DNA of 40,386 nucleotides from a bacterium (GCA_021783355.1 JAJXTZ010000004.1:1-40386); one strand, 5' to 3'. Counted from the first letter of the stretch, positions 7,502-14,877 are shown. Program-made: numbers and translations. The notes: generated from the sequence alone by a model not told the origin.

Positions 7502-8274
7502 GGCCGCACGGGGCGCACGCCCAGGTACTCGCTGCCGTAGCCGGGGTCGGCGAAGTCCCGGCCCGCGGCGTCCGCCGCGTCGGCCGGGTAGTCGAAGGAG
7601 CCGCCGCGCACCGCGCGGAAGCGGCCGCCGTCGCGGTACGGAGAGCCGTCCTCCGGGGCGGGAACGCCGGCGGCGTGCCAGTCGTCCGCGGTCCACTCCC
7701 AGACCTCGCCGGCCATGTCGCAGAGGCCCTGCGGGGTGTTGCCGGCGGGCTTGGAGCAGACCGGCCAGGTGGCGTCCCGGCCGCAGCCGTCGCCGTCGGC
7801 GGACTTGATCACCGCGCGCGCGCATGTCACGGGCTCGTCGCCCCACGGGCGCAGCCGCGCTCCCCCGCCCCCCCGCGCCGCGTACTCCCACTGCGCCTCG
7901 CTGGGCAGGCGCCCGCCGGCCCAGCGCGCGAACGCCGCGGCCTGGCCCCAGTCCAGGCAGTTGACCGGGTGGTCGTCCCGGCCCGGCACGCCCCAGTTGC
8001 AGCGCCCGCCCGAGCCCGGCGGCGCGCAGGCCCCGGCCTTCACGCAGCGCGCGTACTGGGCGACGGTGGCCGGCGTCCGGGCGATCTGGAACGGGCCCAC
8101 GCGCACGCGCTCGGGCCGCAGGCCGGTCCCGTCGTCCGAGCCCATCGTGAAGGTCCCCCCCGGCAGGCTCACCCAGTCCAGGCCCGCGGGTCCGGGGCCG
8201 CGCGGGACGGGCTTGGCGCAGGCGGCCAGCGCCAGGACCAGCGCGGCCGCGGCCCGGCGCGAGCGGGGGTTCAC
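7498..8274 (-). CDS. Formylglycine-generating-enzyme-like (SUMF1/FGE-sulfatase domain) lipoprotein
   Basis: A 258-residue exported protein. The N-terminus has a lipobox-like end (ALVLALAACAKP), predicting lipidation at the Cys near residue 19. The rest is an FGE-sulfatase fold: VSLPGGTFTMGSDDG, NCLDWGQAAAFARWAGGRLPSEAQWEYAA, DMAGEVWEWTADDW, and the C-terminal FRAVRGGSFD...YLGVRPV. Such domains are either true formylglycine generators or non-catalytic binding modules; no sulfatase is nearby, so the latter is as likely. The start is set at GTG 8274 because TTGACG (8309-8304), 17 bp, TATCCT (8286-8281) and 6 nt precede it. A longer in-frame GTG start at 8289 would lie upstream of the -10. Confidence 0.85.
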   Translation of the reverse strand: MNPRSRRAAAALVLALAACAKPVPRGPGPAGLDWVSLPGGTFTMGSDDGTGLRPERVRVGPFQIARTPATVAQYARCVKAGACAPPGSGGRCNWGVPGRDDHPVNCLDWGQAAAFARWAGGRLPSEAQWEYAARGGGGARLRPWGDEPVTCARAVIKSADGDGCGRDATWPVCSKPAGNTPQGLCDMAGEVWEWTADDWHAAGVPAPEDGSPYRDGGRFRAVRGGSFDYPADAADAAGRDFADPGYGSEYLGVRPVRP

Positions 8275-8280
8275 CGCACC

Positions 8281-8309
8281 AGGATACACCGGGGCGCGCG
8301 CCCCGTCAA
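8281..8309 (-). promoter_or_regulatory. Promoter of the FGE-like lipoprotein gene
   Basis: Minus strand: TTGACG (8309-8304), a 17-bp spacer, then TATCCT (8286-8281), ending 6 nt before GTG 8274. This is one of the few promoters here with both a recognisable -35 and the leaderless -10 spacing. Confidence 0.6.
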
Positions 8310-8324
8310 CGCCGCCACGGGCTC

Positions 8325-8706
8325 CGCCGCCGCGAAAATCTGCACCAGCGGCCGCGATTTCTGCGAGGGAATGGAGGCGTATCTCGACGAGGACATCCCC
8401 GGCGCCATCGTCACATATATTCCGACGAGGAGTTCCACTTCGTCCCCGACTCGGAATACCATTTCGGCTTCACGCTGCCGAACGAGCGGCACTACGGTCT
8501 TAAAGTGGATGCATTCCAGATGACCCCGGCCAGCGGGTGCCTGGCCCAATACTGCGTCGGCGATCAAGCCCACGTGGAGTGGCGCAAAACGGCGAGGTCG
8601 TGGTCCGCCTCCTGACCGATTACGGGAGAACCGACATGGCCCACGAAAGCTACGCGCTCTGGCCGACGAGCGAGATCCCGCGGGAGGCGTCGAAGTCTCC
8701 GCGATG
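8325..8706 (+). pseudogene. Frameshifted remnant of an unknown protein gene
   Basis: Protein-like sequence continues across three reading frames. The first frame gives CTSGRDFCEGMEAYLDEDIP (ATG at 8371). Near 8410-8420 the coding signal moves to a frame reading SDEEFHFVPDSEYHFGFTLP and NERHYGLKVDAFQ up to about 8580. Near 8583 it moves to a third frame with NGEVVVRLLTDYGRTDMAHE and ends at the TGA 8704-8706. Base composition is less GC-rich than the neighbouring genes. I recognise no family. Two frameshifts make decay more likely than a sequencing error, but assembly errors are not excluded. Confidence 0.55.
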
Positions 8707-8749
8707 ACCCGGGTTTCCCACCCGCGCCCCCGTCGCCCGGCATGGGGGG

Positions 8750-9784
8750 CTACGGGCGGACGAGCCTCTCTTCGAGGGCGCGCACCCGGGCCAGGAGTTC
8801 CGGGAGGCGCTCGAGCGCGGCGTTCATCTTGTGGGTCATGCGCGCCGGCCGCGCCGGCGTGCCGAAGTAGGCGGTCTTAGGCTCGGTGTCCTGGGCCACG
8901 CCCGTCATGCCCATGACGATCGTGCCCCGCGCCAGGCGCACGTGGTCGCGCACGCTGACCATGCCCGAGATCATCACCCCGTCCTCCACCGTGACCGAGC
9001 CGGCCAGTCCGGTGTTGCCCGCGATGTAGACGAAGCGCCCCACGCGGCAGTTGTGGGCGATGTGGACCTGGTCGTCGATCTTGGTGTCGTCGCCGATCGT
9101 GGTGCTCTCGATGGTGGCGCGGTCCACCGTGCAGCCGGCCCCGAGCTCCACGCGGTCGCCGATTCTCACGTCGCCGATCTGCGGCACCTTGTGACGGCCG
9201 TCCGCGTCGTCGTGGAAGCCGAAGCCGTCCGCGCCGATGACGGTCGCGCCGTGAACGATCCCGTCCCGGCCTATCCGGCAATGATGGCCGAGCACGACGC
9301 CGGGATGGAGCACGGTGCCGTCGCCGACGCCGGCTCCCGGCTCCAGGACCACGCCGGGATACAGCACGCAGCGCTCGCCGACGACGGCGTCCGCCATCAC
9401 CGTCGCGCCGGGCAGGACGGACGCGCTCGCGGCCACCCGGGCCGACGGGTGGACGCGCGCGTCGGGCGAGACTCCCGCCGGGAAGGAGGGCTCGCGGTCG
9501 AAGGCGCGCAGCAGCGCGATCAGCGCCCGGCGGGCCCGTCCCTCCGGCGCGATCAGCGCGCGCGCGAAATTCTCCGCCAGCGGCGCGACGGTCAGCACCG
9601 CCCCGCGGTCAAGCGTCCGCGCAAGGCGCTTGAGGACCGCGGGCGACTCCACGAAGTACACGAAATTCTCCTCGGGCCCCCGCTCGGGCGTCAGCGCCGC
9701 GGCGTCGCGCACGCCGCGGATCTCGTAGTCCGCCGGACCGCGGAACGCCAGCCCCAGCGCGTCCGCCAGCTCGCGCAGGGTCAA
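8750..9784 (-). CDS. lpxD: UDP-3-O-acylglucosamine N-acyltransferase
   Basis: The third enzyme of lipid A synthesis; it N-acylates UDP-3-O-acyl-glucosamine using acyl-ACP in the cytoplasm. The 344-residue length fits LpxD. An N-terminal uridine-binding region (LTLRELADALG..., FVYFVESPAVLKRL) is followed by many left-handed beta-helix hexapeptide repeats (PSARVAASASVLPGATVMAD and onward). The LpxD signature GADGFGFHDD and the catalytic-His segment VHIAHNCRVG are present. No ATG is in frame near the N-terminus; TTG 9784 fits the family start and forms a TTGA overlap with the stop of the small upstream gene. Its presence supports an LPS-containing outer membrane. No other lpx or fab genes are adjacent. 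Confidence 0.9.
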   Translation of the reverse strand: MTLRELADALGLAFRGPADYEIRGVRDAAALTPERGPEENFVYFVESPAVLKRLARTLDRGAVLTVAPLAENFARALIAPEGRARRALIALLRAFDREPSFPAGVSPDARVHPSARVAASASVLPGATVMADAVVGERCVLYPGVVLEPGAGVGDGTVLHPGVVLGHHCRIGRDGIVHGATVIGADGFGFHDDADGRHKVPQIGDVRIGDRVELGAGCTVDRATIESTTIGDDTKIDDQVHIAHNCRVGRFVYIAGNTGLAGSVTVEDGVMISGMVSVRDHVRLARGTIVMGMTGVAQDTEPKTAYFGTPARPARMTHKMNAALERLPELLARVRALEERLVRP

Positions 9785-9927
9785 GGACGCTTCCGGCCGG
9801 CCATGCTCCGGTGGTGGGCGCAGAGGCCGCGCTCGCCCTTCTTGCGCGCGCCGCTGCGCTTCTTCAGGCACCGGTGGGCGCCGGAGTAAGTCGAAGAACT
9901 CGTGGTCGCTTCGCACTGCGTTTTCAT
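9781..9927 (-). CDS. Small Cys/His protein (DUF5763-like CxATT..C..C..H pattern), coupled to lpxD
   Basis: A 48-residue basic protein starting MKTQCEATTSSSTYSGAHRC and containing ERGLCAHHRSM. The order Cys-x-Ala-Thr-Thr, Cys, Cys-x-x-His resembles small putative zinc-binding proteins of the DUF5763 type, though the spacing between the first two Cys is longer than usual. A Shine-Dalgarno-like GGAG lies 6 nt before the ATG. The TGA stop overlaps the TTG start of lpxD as TTGA, so translation is probably coupled. It is shorter than typical gene-finder cut-offs and easily missed. Function is unknown. Confidence 0.55.
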   Translation of the reverse strand: MKTQCEATTSSSTYSGAHRCLKKRSGARKKGERGLCAHHRSMAGRKRP

Positions 9928-9972
9928 GGCGGCTCCGTGGGCGGGGACGGCAGTAGATAGGCGGCTTTGTCA

Positions 9973-10007
9973 CGATAACATTTATCGCTTCCTCCGGCGC
10001 GGAGGAA
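9973..10007. promoter_or_regulatory. Two adjacent perfect dyads between divergent genes
   Basis: CGATAA-CAT-TTATCG (9973-9987) is immediately followed by TTCCTCC-GGCGC-GGAGGAA (9989-10007). Both are perfect inverted repeats in the 118-bp gap between the small gene at 9927 and the two-component system at 10046. The second dyad covers the -35 position of the TATAAT promoter at 10026-10031, as expected for an operator or a transcribed hairpin. Confidence 0.45.
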
Positions 10008-10025
10008 ATGCGTCTCCTCAAGAGG

Positions 10026-10031
10026 TATAAT
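10026..10031 (+). promoter_or_regulatory. -10 box of the two-component operon
   Basis: A perfect TATAAT lies 14 nt before the response-regulator ATG (10046), giving a leader of about 8 nt. The usual -35 position has no TTGACA-like sequence, and it also lacks the 16-bp box found at the other regulon promoters. Confidence 0.6.
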
Positions 10032-10045
10032 GGCGCTCCAAACCC

Positions 10046-10720
10046 ATGAAACTGCTCATCGTCGAGGACGACGACAAGATCGCCTCGTTCGTCTCCAAAG
10101 GGATGACACAGGCCGGGTTCACCGTGGACCGGGCGCGCGACGGCGACGAGGGGCTCGCGCTGGCTCTCCACGGGCCCTACGCGCTGGCGATCGTGGACCT
10201 GATGCTGCCCGGTCTGGACGGCTTGGCCCTGATCGGCGCTCTGCGCCGCCGCGGGGCGCGCCTGCCGGTGCTGATCCTCAGCGCCAAGCGCAGCGTCGAT
10301 GAGCGGGTGCGCGGCCTCCAGGCCGGAGGCGACGACTACCTGTCCAAACCCTTCTCCTTCGCGGAGTTGCTGGCCCGCGTGCAGGCCCTGACCCGGCGCG
10401 CGGACGCCGGCGCCGACCCCACGCGCCTTGAGGCGGGCGGGCTGCGCCTGGACCTCCTCGCCCGCGAGGTGCGCCGCGGCGCGGCGCGCATCCCCCTCCA
10501 GAGCCGCGAGTTCGCGCTGCTGGAGCTCCTGATGCGCCACGCCGGCAGGCCCGTGCCCAAGGCGATGATACTGGAGAGCGTCTGGGGCTACGACTTCGAC
10601 CCGCAGACCAACGTGGTCGACGTCCTCGTCCACCGTCTGCGCGGCAAGCTCGACAAGGCCGGCGGGCGCGAGACGATCCGCACCCTGCGCGGCGTCGGCT
10701 ATGTCCTCGACGCGCCTTGA
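10046..10720 (+). CDS. OmpR-family response regulator (CusR/CopR-like)
   Basis: A 224-residue two-component response regulator. The receiver domain (about 1-118) has Asp8/Asp9, phosphoacceptor Asp51 in IVDLMLPG, the Ser/Ala switch in LILSAK and Lys in YLSKPFSF. A winged-helix DNA-binding domain follows (about 125-224) with LQSREFALLELLMRHAGRPV, VWGYDFDPQTNVVDVLVHRL and the terminal TLRGVGYVL. Length and motifs resemble the metal-responsive CusR/CopR/IrlR group. I infer that it binds the ATGACnnGnnTGTCAT boxes at 12104, 14916, 15874 and 27268. Its last 20 nt overlap the sensor kinase gene. Confidence 0.93.
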   Translation: MKLLIVEDDDKIASFVSKGMTQAGFTVDRARDGDEGLALALHGPYALAIVDLMLPGLDGLALIGALRRRGARLPVLILSAKRSVDERVRGLQAGGDDYLSKPFSFAELLARVQALTRRADAGADPTRLEAGGLRLDLLAREVRRGAARIPLQSREFALLELLMRHAGRPVPKAMILESVWGYDFDPQTNVVDVLVHRLRGKLDKAGGRETIRTLRGVGYVLDAP

Positions 10721-12107
10721 ACGGCTGGCGCGCCTCAGGCGCACCGTCGGCTTCCGCCTAGCCGCCTGGCAGGCAGGCTTCCTGCTGGCCGGCGGCATGG
10801 GCATCCTGTTCCTGGCCTACGCGGCGCTGGCCGCCTCGCTGCGCGACGGCGACCGCGCCGTCGTCGTCTCCGAGCTCCAGGAGTTGGCCGCGGCCTACCG
10901 CGCGGGCGGCGCCGACGGCCTGCGCGCGGAGGCCGCCGCTCAGAGGCTCCTGCCGCAGGGCCAGGCCTATGTGGGCGTCGTCCTTCCGGATGGGACGGCT
11001 GCCGCGCTGCTCGCGCCGGCCGCGGGCCGCGGCTTCGACCTGAGCCGGCTGGGCCCCGCGCCCTCGGGTCCGGGAGTCTTCTGGAGCCGCGCGGGCTCGC
11101 CGGACGACGAGGACGCCCTGGAAATCGCCTCCGAGCGCCTGCCCGACGGCGCGGTCCTGCGCGCGGGCCTGACCACGGCCGTCCGGGAGGCGTTCCTTGA
11201 GCGCTTCCGCGTCGTCGTCGCGGCTTTCCTGCTTCCCCTGGCCCTGTTGGCCGCCGGCGGCGGCGTCCTTCTCACGCACCGCGTCCTGGCTCCGCTGCGC
11301 GAGCTCATCGTCACGATCCGCGACATCGAGTCCGGCGCTCTCGACGCGCGCGTCGAGGTCCGCGGCACCGGCGACGAGCTCGACGCGCTGAGCGCGCTGT
11401 TCAACCGGATGGTGGACACCGTCGCCGCGCTGATGGCCGGCATGCGCGGGGCGCTCGACGACGTCGCTCACGACTTGCGCACGCCGCTGACGCGCCTGCG
11501 CGGCGGCGCCGAGGTCGCGCTCTCCGGCGGGGACGCGGCGGCCCAGCGCGAGGCCCTGGCCGCCGCCATCGAGGAGTCGGACGTCATCCTCGCGATGCTC
11601 GACGGGATCATGGACGTCGCCGAGGCCGAGGCCGGAGCCATGCGCCTGAGACTCGAGGACGTGGATGTCGTGCGCCTGCTGGGCGACACCGTCGAGCTTT
11701 ACGCCCCCGCCGCCGAGGAAAAGGGCCTGCGCCTGACGGCCTCGGCGCCGCCCGGCCTGCGCCTGCGTGCCGACCGCGCGCGCCTGCGGAGGGCCTTGGC
11801 CAACCTGGTCGACAACGCGGTCAAATACGTCCCCCGCGGCGGCCGCGTCTCGCTGTCGGCCGAGCGCGAGGACGGCGCGGTCGTCGTCTGCGTGCGCGAT
11901 GACGGCCCCGGCATCCCGCCCGAGGACCTGCCGCGCGTCTGGGACCGTCTCTTCCGCGGCGACCGCAGCCGCTCCGAGCGCGGCCTGGGCTTGGGCCTGA
12001 GCCTGGTCAAGGCCGTCGTCGAAGCCCACGGCGGCCGCGTCCGCGTCGACAGCCGCCCCGGCGCGGGAGCGGTCTTCTTCCTGCGCCTGCCGGACGCCGG
12101 CGCATGA
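10701..12107 (+). CDS. Sensor histidine kinase of the two-component system
   Basis: A 468-residue inner-membrane kinase, partner of the regulator at 10046. It has a transmembrane segment near residues 17-40, a periplasmic sensor loop of about 125 residues, a second transmembrane segment near 168-190 and a HAMP linker. The HisKA H-box DDVAHDLRTPLTRLRG, N-box LVDNAVKYVP and G-boxes DDGPGIPPEDL and GLGLGLSLVKAVVEAHGG follow. The architecture fits the CusS/CopS/IrlS group. The periplasmic loop is not notably rich in His or Met, so the inducer cannot be read from sequence. Its TGA stop lies inside a regulator-box candidate (12104-12119). Confidence 0.93.
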   Translation: MSSTRLERLARLRRTVGFRLAAWQAGFLLAGGMGILFLAYAALAASLRDGDRAVVVSELQELAAAYRAGGADGLRAEAAAQRLLPQGQAYVGVVLPDGTAAALLAPAAGRGFDLSRLGPAPSGPGVFWSRAGSPDDEDALEIASERLPDGAVLRAGLTTAVREAFLERFRVVVAAFLLPLALLAAGGGVLLTHRVLAPLRELIVTIRDIESGALDARVEVRGTGDELDALSALFNRMVDTVAALMAGMRGALDDVAHDLRTPLTRLRGGAEVALSGGDAAAQREALAAAIEESDVILAMLDGIMDVAEAEAGAMRLRLEDVDVVRLLGDTVELYAPAAEEKGLRLTASAPPGLRLRADRARLRRALANLVDNAVKYVPRGGRVSLSAEREDGAVVVCVRDDGPGIPPEDLPRVWDRLFRGDRSRSERGLGLGLSLVKAVVEAHGGRVRVDSRPGAGAVFFLRLPDAGA

Positions 12108-12157
12108 CACGCGCGTCATGCGCGCGCAAGCCGGCGCGCGCGCCGAGGCGCTACACT
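12104..12157 (+). promoter_or_regulatory. Regulator box and -10 of the 12164 gene
   Basis: A palindromic box ATGACACGCGCGTCAT (12104-12119), 32 bp, then TACACT (12152-12157) ending 6 nt before ATG 12164. No -35 is visible, as expected for an activator-dependent promoter. The same box/32-bp/-10 layout recurs upstream of 14871, 15782 and 27222. Confidence 0.75.
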
Positions 12158-12163
12158 GGGGGC

Positions 12164-12859
12164 ATGATTTCCGCCGCGCTCGCGCTGCTGCTGACGGCCG
12201 GCCGCGCCCGCGGGCAGTATCTGCCGCCGCGCGTCGAAGTCGCGCGCCTGCCCGGCGCCGGCAAGCACTATCCGCTTGAGCCCTCGCAGGTGGTCGCCGG
12301 CGACTGCCGCCGCCTGGAGCTCAGGGACCCCTCCGTGCGCGTGCGGGAGTTGGCCGTCGTCCGCGTCACGGCCGACACGCCCTGGTACGTCGGCGTGGGC
12401 AGCGTCGCCCGGGACAAGGCCGGCGAGCTGGGCGCCAACTGCGTCGAAAAACGCTCCGAATGGGGGCGGGGCTCCTATCCGCTGCGCGTGAGCTACCGCG
12501 CCTATCTGCTCGACCGGCAGGTCGGCTTCGGCTCGACGGCCTACCGCGCGGCCGTTCCCCGCTCGGAGCTCGCGGCCCTCGCGACCGCCGCGTCGCCGCC
12601 GGCCGTCGCGGCGGCTCCCGCGGCGGCGAGCCCGCCCACCGCGGGCGACGCGCCGCTGTGGACGAACGGTGACTTCATCTTCCGCTTCGAGATCGGCATG
12701 GACACCGCCAAGTTCCCGGACGCCGTCTGGCGGGACGTCGCCCAGGATTTCAGGGAGTATTTCCCGCCCGCGCAGTACGCCGTCCTCCTGCGCGCGCACG
12801 CCCGCGGCGGCAGGATCCTGGTCGACTTCAAGAACCTTCGGATCACGGAGCTCCGCTGA
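12164..12859 (+). CDS. Secreted protein of unknown function, regulon member
   Basis: A 231-residue protein starting MISAALALLLTAGRARGQYL, with a signal peptide probably cleaved near residue 17. The mature part has an N-terminal beta-rich region with two Cys (GDCRRLEL, GANCVEKR), an Ala/Pro linker (about 138-165) and a C-terminal segment with FRFEIGMDTAKFPDAVWRDV. I recognise no family. The start at 12164 is preferred over the in-frame ATG at 12104, because a TACACT -10 ends 6 nt upstream and the downstream start begins directly with the signal peptide. It lies just downstream of the two-component genes and probably serves the same response in the envelope. Confidence 0.7.
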   Translation: MISAALALLLTAGRARGQYLPPRVEVARLPGAGKHYPLEPSQVVAGDCRRLELRDPSVRVRELAVVRVTADTPWYVGVGSVARDKAGELGANCVEKRSEWGRGSYPLRVSYRAYLLDRQVGFGSTAYRAAVPRSELAALATAASPPAVAAAPAAASPPTAGDAPLWTNGDFIFRFEIGMDTAKFPDAVWRDVAQDFREYFPPAQYAVLLRAHARGGRILVDFKNLRITELR

Positions 12860-13374
12860 GCGCGGCGCGCCGACCGCGCTGGCCGGACGCCGCCGGGCGC
12901 CGAAGGCTCGCCGACGAGCTCTTCCGCCTGAGCGTCTGGGTCAAGGTGGCCGACGGCGTCCTCGGCGCCGCGGCTGGAGCGGCCTTCCTGGCGGTCCGGC
13001 GCGCCGCGCTCGACCGCTGGGTCGTCCTGCTCACGCGCGACGAACTGGCCGAGGACCCGACGGACTTCCTCGCCTCGCATCTGCGCGCCTGGGCCGCGCA
13101 TCTGGGCGCGGACGCCCGCACGGCCGTCGCGGCCTACTTGATCGCCCACGGTACGCTCAGCGTCGTGCTCGGCGTCAACGTGCTCAAGGGCCGCCTCTGG
13201 GCCTACCGCTGGGCCGGCGCGCTCCTGGCCGCGTTCACGCTCTACTTGGCCTACCGGGTCGGGCGCGAGCGCTCCCCAGCCCTGGCGCTCCTCTGCGCCT
13301 GGGACCTCGCGATCCTGATCCTGCTGGCCTGGGAGTTCCGCCTTCACGCGCGGCGGCGGGCCGCCGCCGGCTGA
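12856..13374 (+). CDS. DUF2127-family membrane protein with uncertain non-ATG start
   Basis: A polytopic membrane protein of about 172 residues matching the DUF2127 pattern: LFRLSVWVKVADGVLGAAAG, then LLTRDELAEDPTDFLASHL, then AYLIAHGTLSVVLGVNVLKG, with about four hydrophobic segments. The conserved N-terminus (LFRLSVWVKVADG) starts upstream of the first GTG (12946), and no ATG, GTG or TTG is in frame between the previous stop and that point. The only start-like codon is CTG 12856, overlapping the preceding TGA as CTGA. The function of the family is unknown. Confidence 0.7.
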   Translation: MSAARRPRWPDAAGRRRLADELFRLSVWVKVADGVLGAAAGAAFLAVRRAALDRWVVLLTRDELAEDPTDFLASHLRAWAAHLGADARTAVAAYLIAHGTLSVVLGVNVLKGRLWAYRWAGALLAAFTLYLAYRVGRERSPALALLCAWDLAILILLAWEFRLHARRRAAAG

Positions 13375-13392
13375 ACGAAGGCGGCGGCGCGG

Positions 13393-14040
13393 TCAGGGCG
13401 CCGCTTTTTCCAGCTCGTCGACGAAGTCAGAAGCTCGGGCGCCCTGGCGTTCGCGCTGGACGACGGTCCCGGGCGCCTTGAGGCCCTCGACCAGCGCGTC
13501 GCCCTTGGCGGCCAGGGGCTCGTTCCCGGCGAACCGCGGGCGCAGGGCGCTCCAGAGCGCGGCCATCTGTCCGCATCGCCGCTCCACCGCCGCGCGGTCG
13601 CCGGGCGCGCCGCGCCTGGAGCGCAGGAGGATCTCGCCGGCCAGGTAGTCGAACCAGACGAGCCGGCGTGCCAGCCGCCTGGACGGCGGGTCCAGGCGCA
13701 TAGCCAGCAGGGTCACCTGCGTCGCGGCCAGCGCTCCCGAAGCCGACGCCCCGCGCGCGCATAGAAGCCGGGCCCGGTCGAGAAGATCATCGGCCACGGC
13801 CAGGTCGATGTCGGCCGCCCCTCCCGCCTGGATCGCGGTGATCGTCACGCGCCGCGCGTCCGCCTGCGCCTGCGCCGCCAGCCGGCGCGCGTCGGCCGTT
13901 TTTCCGGCCAGGCAGGCGTCGGACAAGTCCTCGGCCGCCTCGCCCAAGGCGTGCGCCGGCATCGGCGGCGCGGCCAGCGCAGGCACGGCGCACGAGAACG
14001 ACAACAGAACGGCCACGACGCGGCTTTTCGCGTTTTTCAT
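13393..14040 (-). CDS. Secreted protein, unknown
   Basis: A 215-residue protein starting MKNAKSRVVAVLLSFSCAVP, with an export signal ending near ALAAPP. The mature part is predicted to be mostly helical, with EAAEDLSDACLAGKTADARR, LLDRARLLCARGASASG and other Ala/Arg-rich helices and a few Cys. No family is recognised; the helical arrangement could be TPR-like, but no clear repeat is visible. A GGGAG Shine-Dalgarno is 5 nt before the ATG, and TATCAT (14060-14055) is a reasonable -10. It is convergent with the DUF2127 gene. Confidence 0.65.
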   Translation of the reverse strand: MKNAKSRVVAVLLSFSCAVPALAAPPMPAHALGEAAEDLSDACLAGKTADARRLAAQAQADARRVTITAIQAGGAADIDLAVADDLLDRARLLCARGASASGALAATQVTLLAMRLDPPSRRLARRLVWFDYLAGEILLRSRRGAPGDRAAVERRCGQMAALWSALRPRFAGNEPLAAKGDALVEGLKAPGTVVQRERQGARASDFVDELEKAAP

Positions 14041-14049
14041 CGGGTCTCC

Positions 14050-14303
14050 CGTGCATGATACGCCGAAGAATCCATTGCGCTCCTCTCGAGTACAGGTAGC
14101 CCAAGTTGTTCTGCGCGGCCGCGTTTTCCTTGGCGACCGGCTTCAGATAACACTCGCTCGCGCGCCGGCTTGGCCGCGTCCCCTTAACGCTCGGACTCGT
14201 ATGCGTATCGGGAATCCTCCAGCAGGCCCGCCCGGCAGGCCGCCGCCGCGGTCAATAGGACGACTGCGGCGGCGGCGCCGGCACGGCAGCGGCGCCTAAT
14301 CAT
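14050..14303 (-). pseudogene. Decayed Sel1-repeat lipoprotein
   Basis: ATG 14303, overlapping the PepSY stop codon, opens a 39-codon lipoprotein-like start (signal ending AAAACRAGLLED) that hits TAA at 14184-14186. Downstream, a different frame reads YLKPVAKENAAAQNNLGYLY followed by SRG, an almost canonical Sel1-repeat (SLR) segment. It then runs into the promoter of the secreted protein at 14040. A stop and a frame change separate the two parts, so this looks like a truncated, inactivated Sel1-like lipoprotein gene. Confidence 0.5.
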
Positions 14304-14871
14304 TGCCTTCGTGCTCTCCGTGCTCGTCTTTCCCGCCGGATTCGCCTTTTTCTCCCTTCTCGCCTTTTTCTCCCTTCTCGCCTTTTTCGTCCGCCTCGGC
14401 CTTCTCGCCGCCCGCGCGGGCGGGCTTGATGCCCAGGATGCGGCCGGCGGCGCTCACGGTCGCGCGCAGGACGCGCCCGTCCTTGGCCCGGATCGTGACC
14501 AGGCTCTCCCGGCCCGACCGGGACAGACGGCTGTCCAGCACCTCCCCGGCGATGCGCGCCTTGACGACCTCCTCGGCGCGGTCCAGGATCTTCTCGTGCC
14601 CCTGCTCGGCCGCGGATTCCAGGACGTTGCTGATGACCGCGCCGGTCTTGGCATCCACCCAGACCTCGCGCAGGCCGTCCGGGGCCTTCATGTCGAAGGA
14701 CCATATGTCGTGCCCGTCCTCGTGCTCATGCTCGGCGCTCTCCACGCGCGCGCCCGGGATCGACGCCAGGGCCGCCTTCGTCGCCGCCTCGCGGCTCACC
14801 TTCGGGGACGTCCCGGCCCAGGCCGGGACCGCCGCCAACGCCACCGTCAACGCCAGGGGAATGTTTTTCAT
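14296..14871 (-). CDS. Secreted PepSY-domain protein with charged repeat tail
   Basis: A 191-residue protein starting MKNIPLALTVALAAVPAWAG, with a clear signal peptide. Two PepSY-like units follow: SREAATKAALASIPGARVES with REVWVDAKTGAVISNV, and a second with VVKARIAGEVLDSRL and TVSAAGRILGIKP. The C-terminus is a low-complexity KGEKGE-type tail encoded by an 18-bp tandem repeat and ends in His/Asp/Glu-rich residues. PepSY proteins often sit beside two-component systems and are thought to bind ligands or inhibit periplasmic proteins. ATG 14871 is fixed by CATACT (14883-14878), ending 6 nt upstream. Confidence 0.82.
   Translation of the reverse strand: MKNIPLALTVALAAVPAWAGTSPKVSREAATKAALASIPGARVESAEHEHEDGHDIWSFDMKAPDGLREVWVDAKTGAVISNVLESAAEQGHEKILDRAEEVVKARIAGEVLDSRLSRSGRESLVTIRAKDGRVLRATVSAAGRILGIKPARAGGEKAEADEKGEKGEKGEKGEKGESGGKDEHGEHEGND
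14343..14388. repeat. 18-bp tandem repeat in the PepSY gene tail
   Basis: The unit CGCCTTTTTCTCCCTTCT starts at 14343, 14361 and (partial) 14379. On the coding strand it encodes the GEKGEK repeats. It keeps codon phase, so length changes would not break the frame. Confidence 0.8.
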
Positions 14872-14877
14872 GCCCTC

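Noticed and set aside
9978-9993. A possible autoregulatory box 32 bp upstream of the two-component operon -10.
   Set aside because: The sequence there (ACATTTATCGCTTCCT) does not resemble ATGACnnGnnTGTCAT.
9785-10804. The long N-terminal extension of the lpxD frame.
   Set aside because: It is antisense to the response regulator and overlaps the small Cys/His gene; TTG 9784 gives the normal LpxD length.
12104-12163. An upstream in-frame ATG (12104) for the secreted protein, forming ATGA with the kinase stop.
   Set aside because: It would add a basic, non-signal extension, lies inside the regulator box and is upstream of the inferred -10; the ATG at 12164 starts directly with the signal peptide and has the exact 6-nt spacing.
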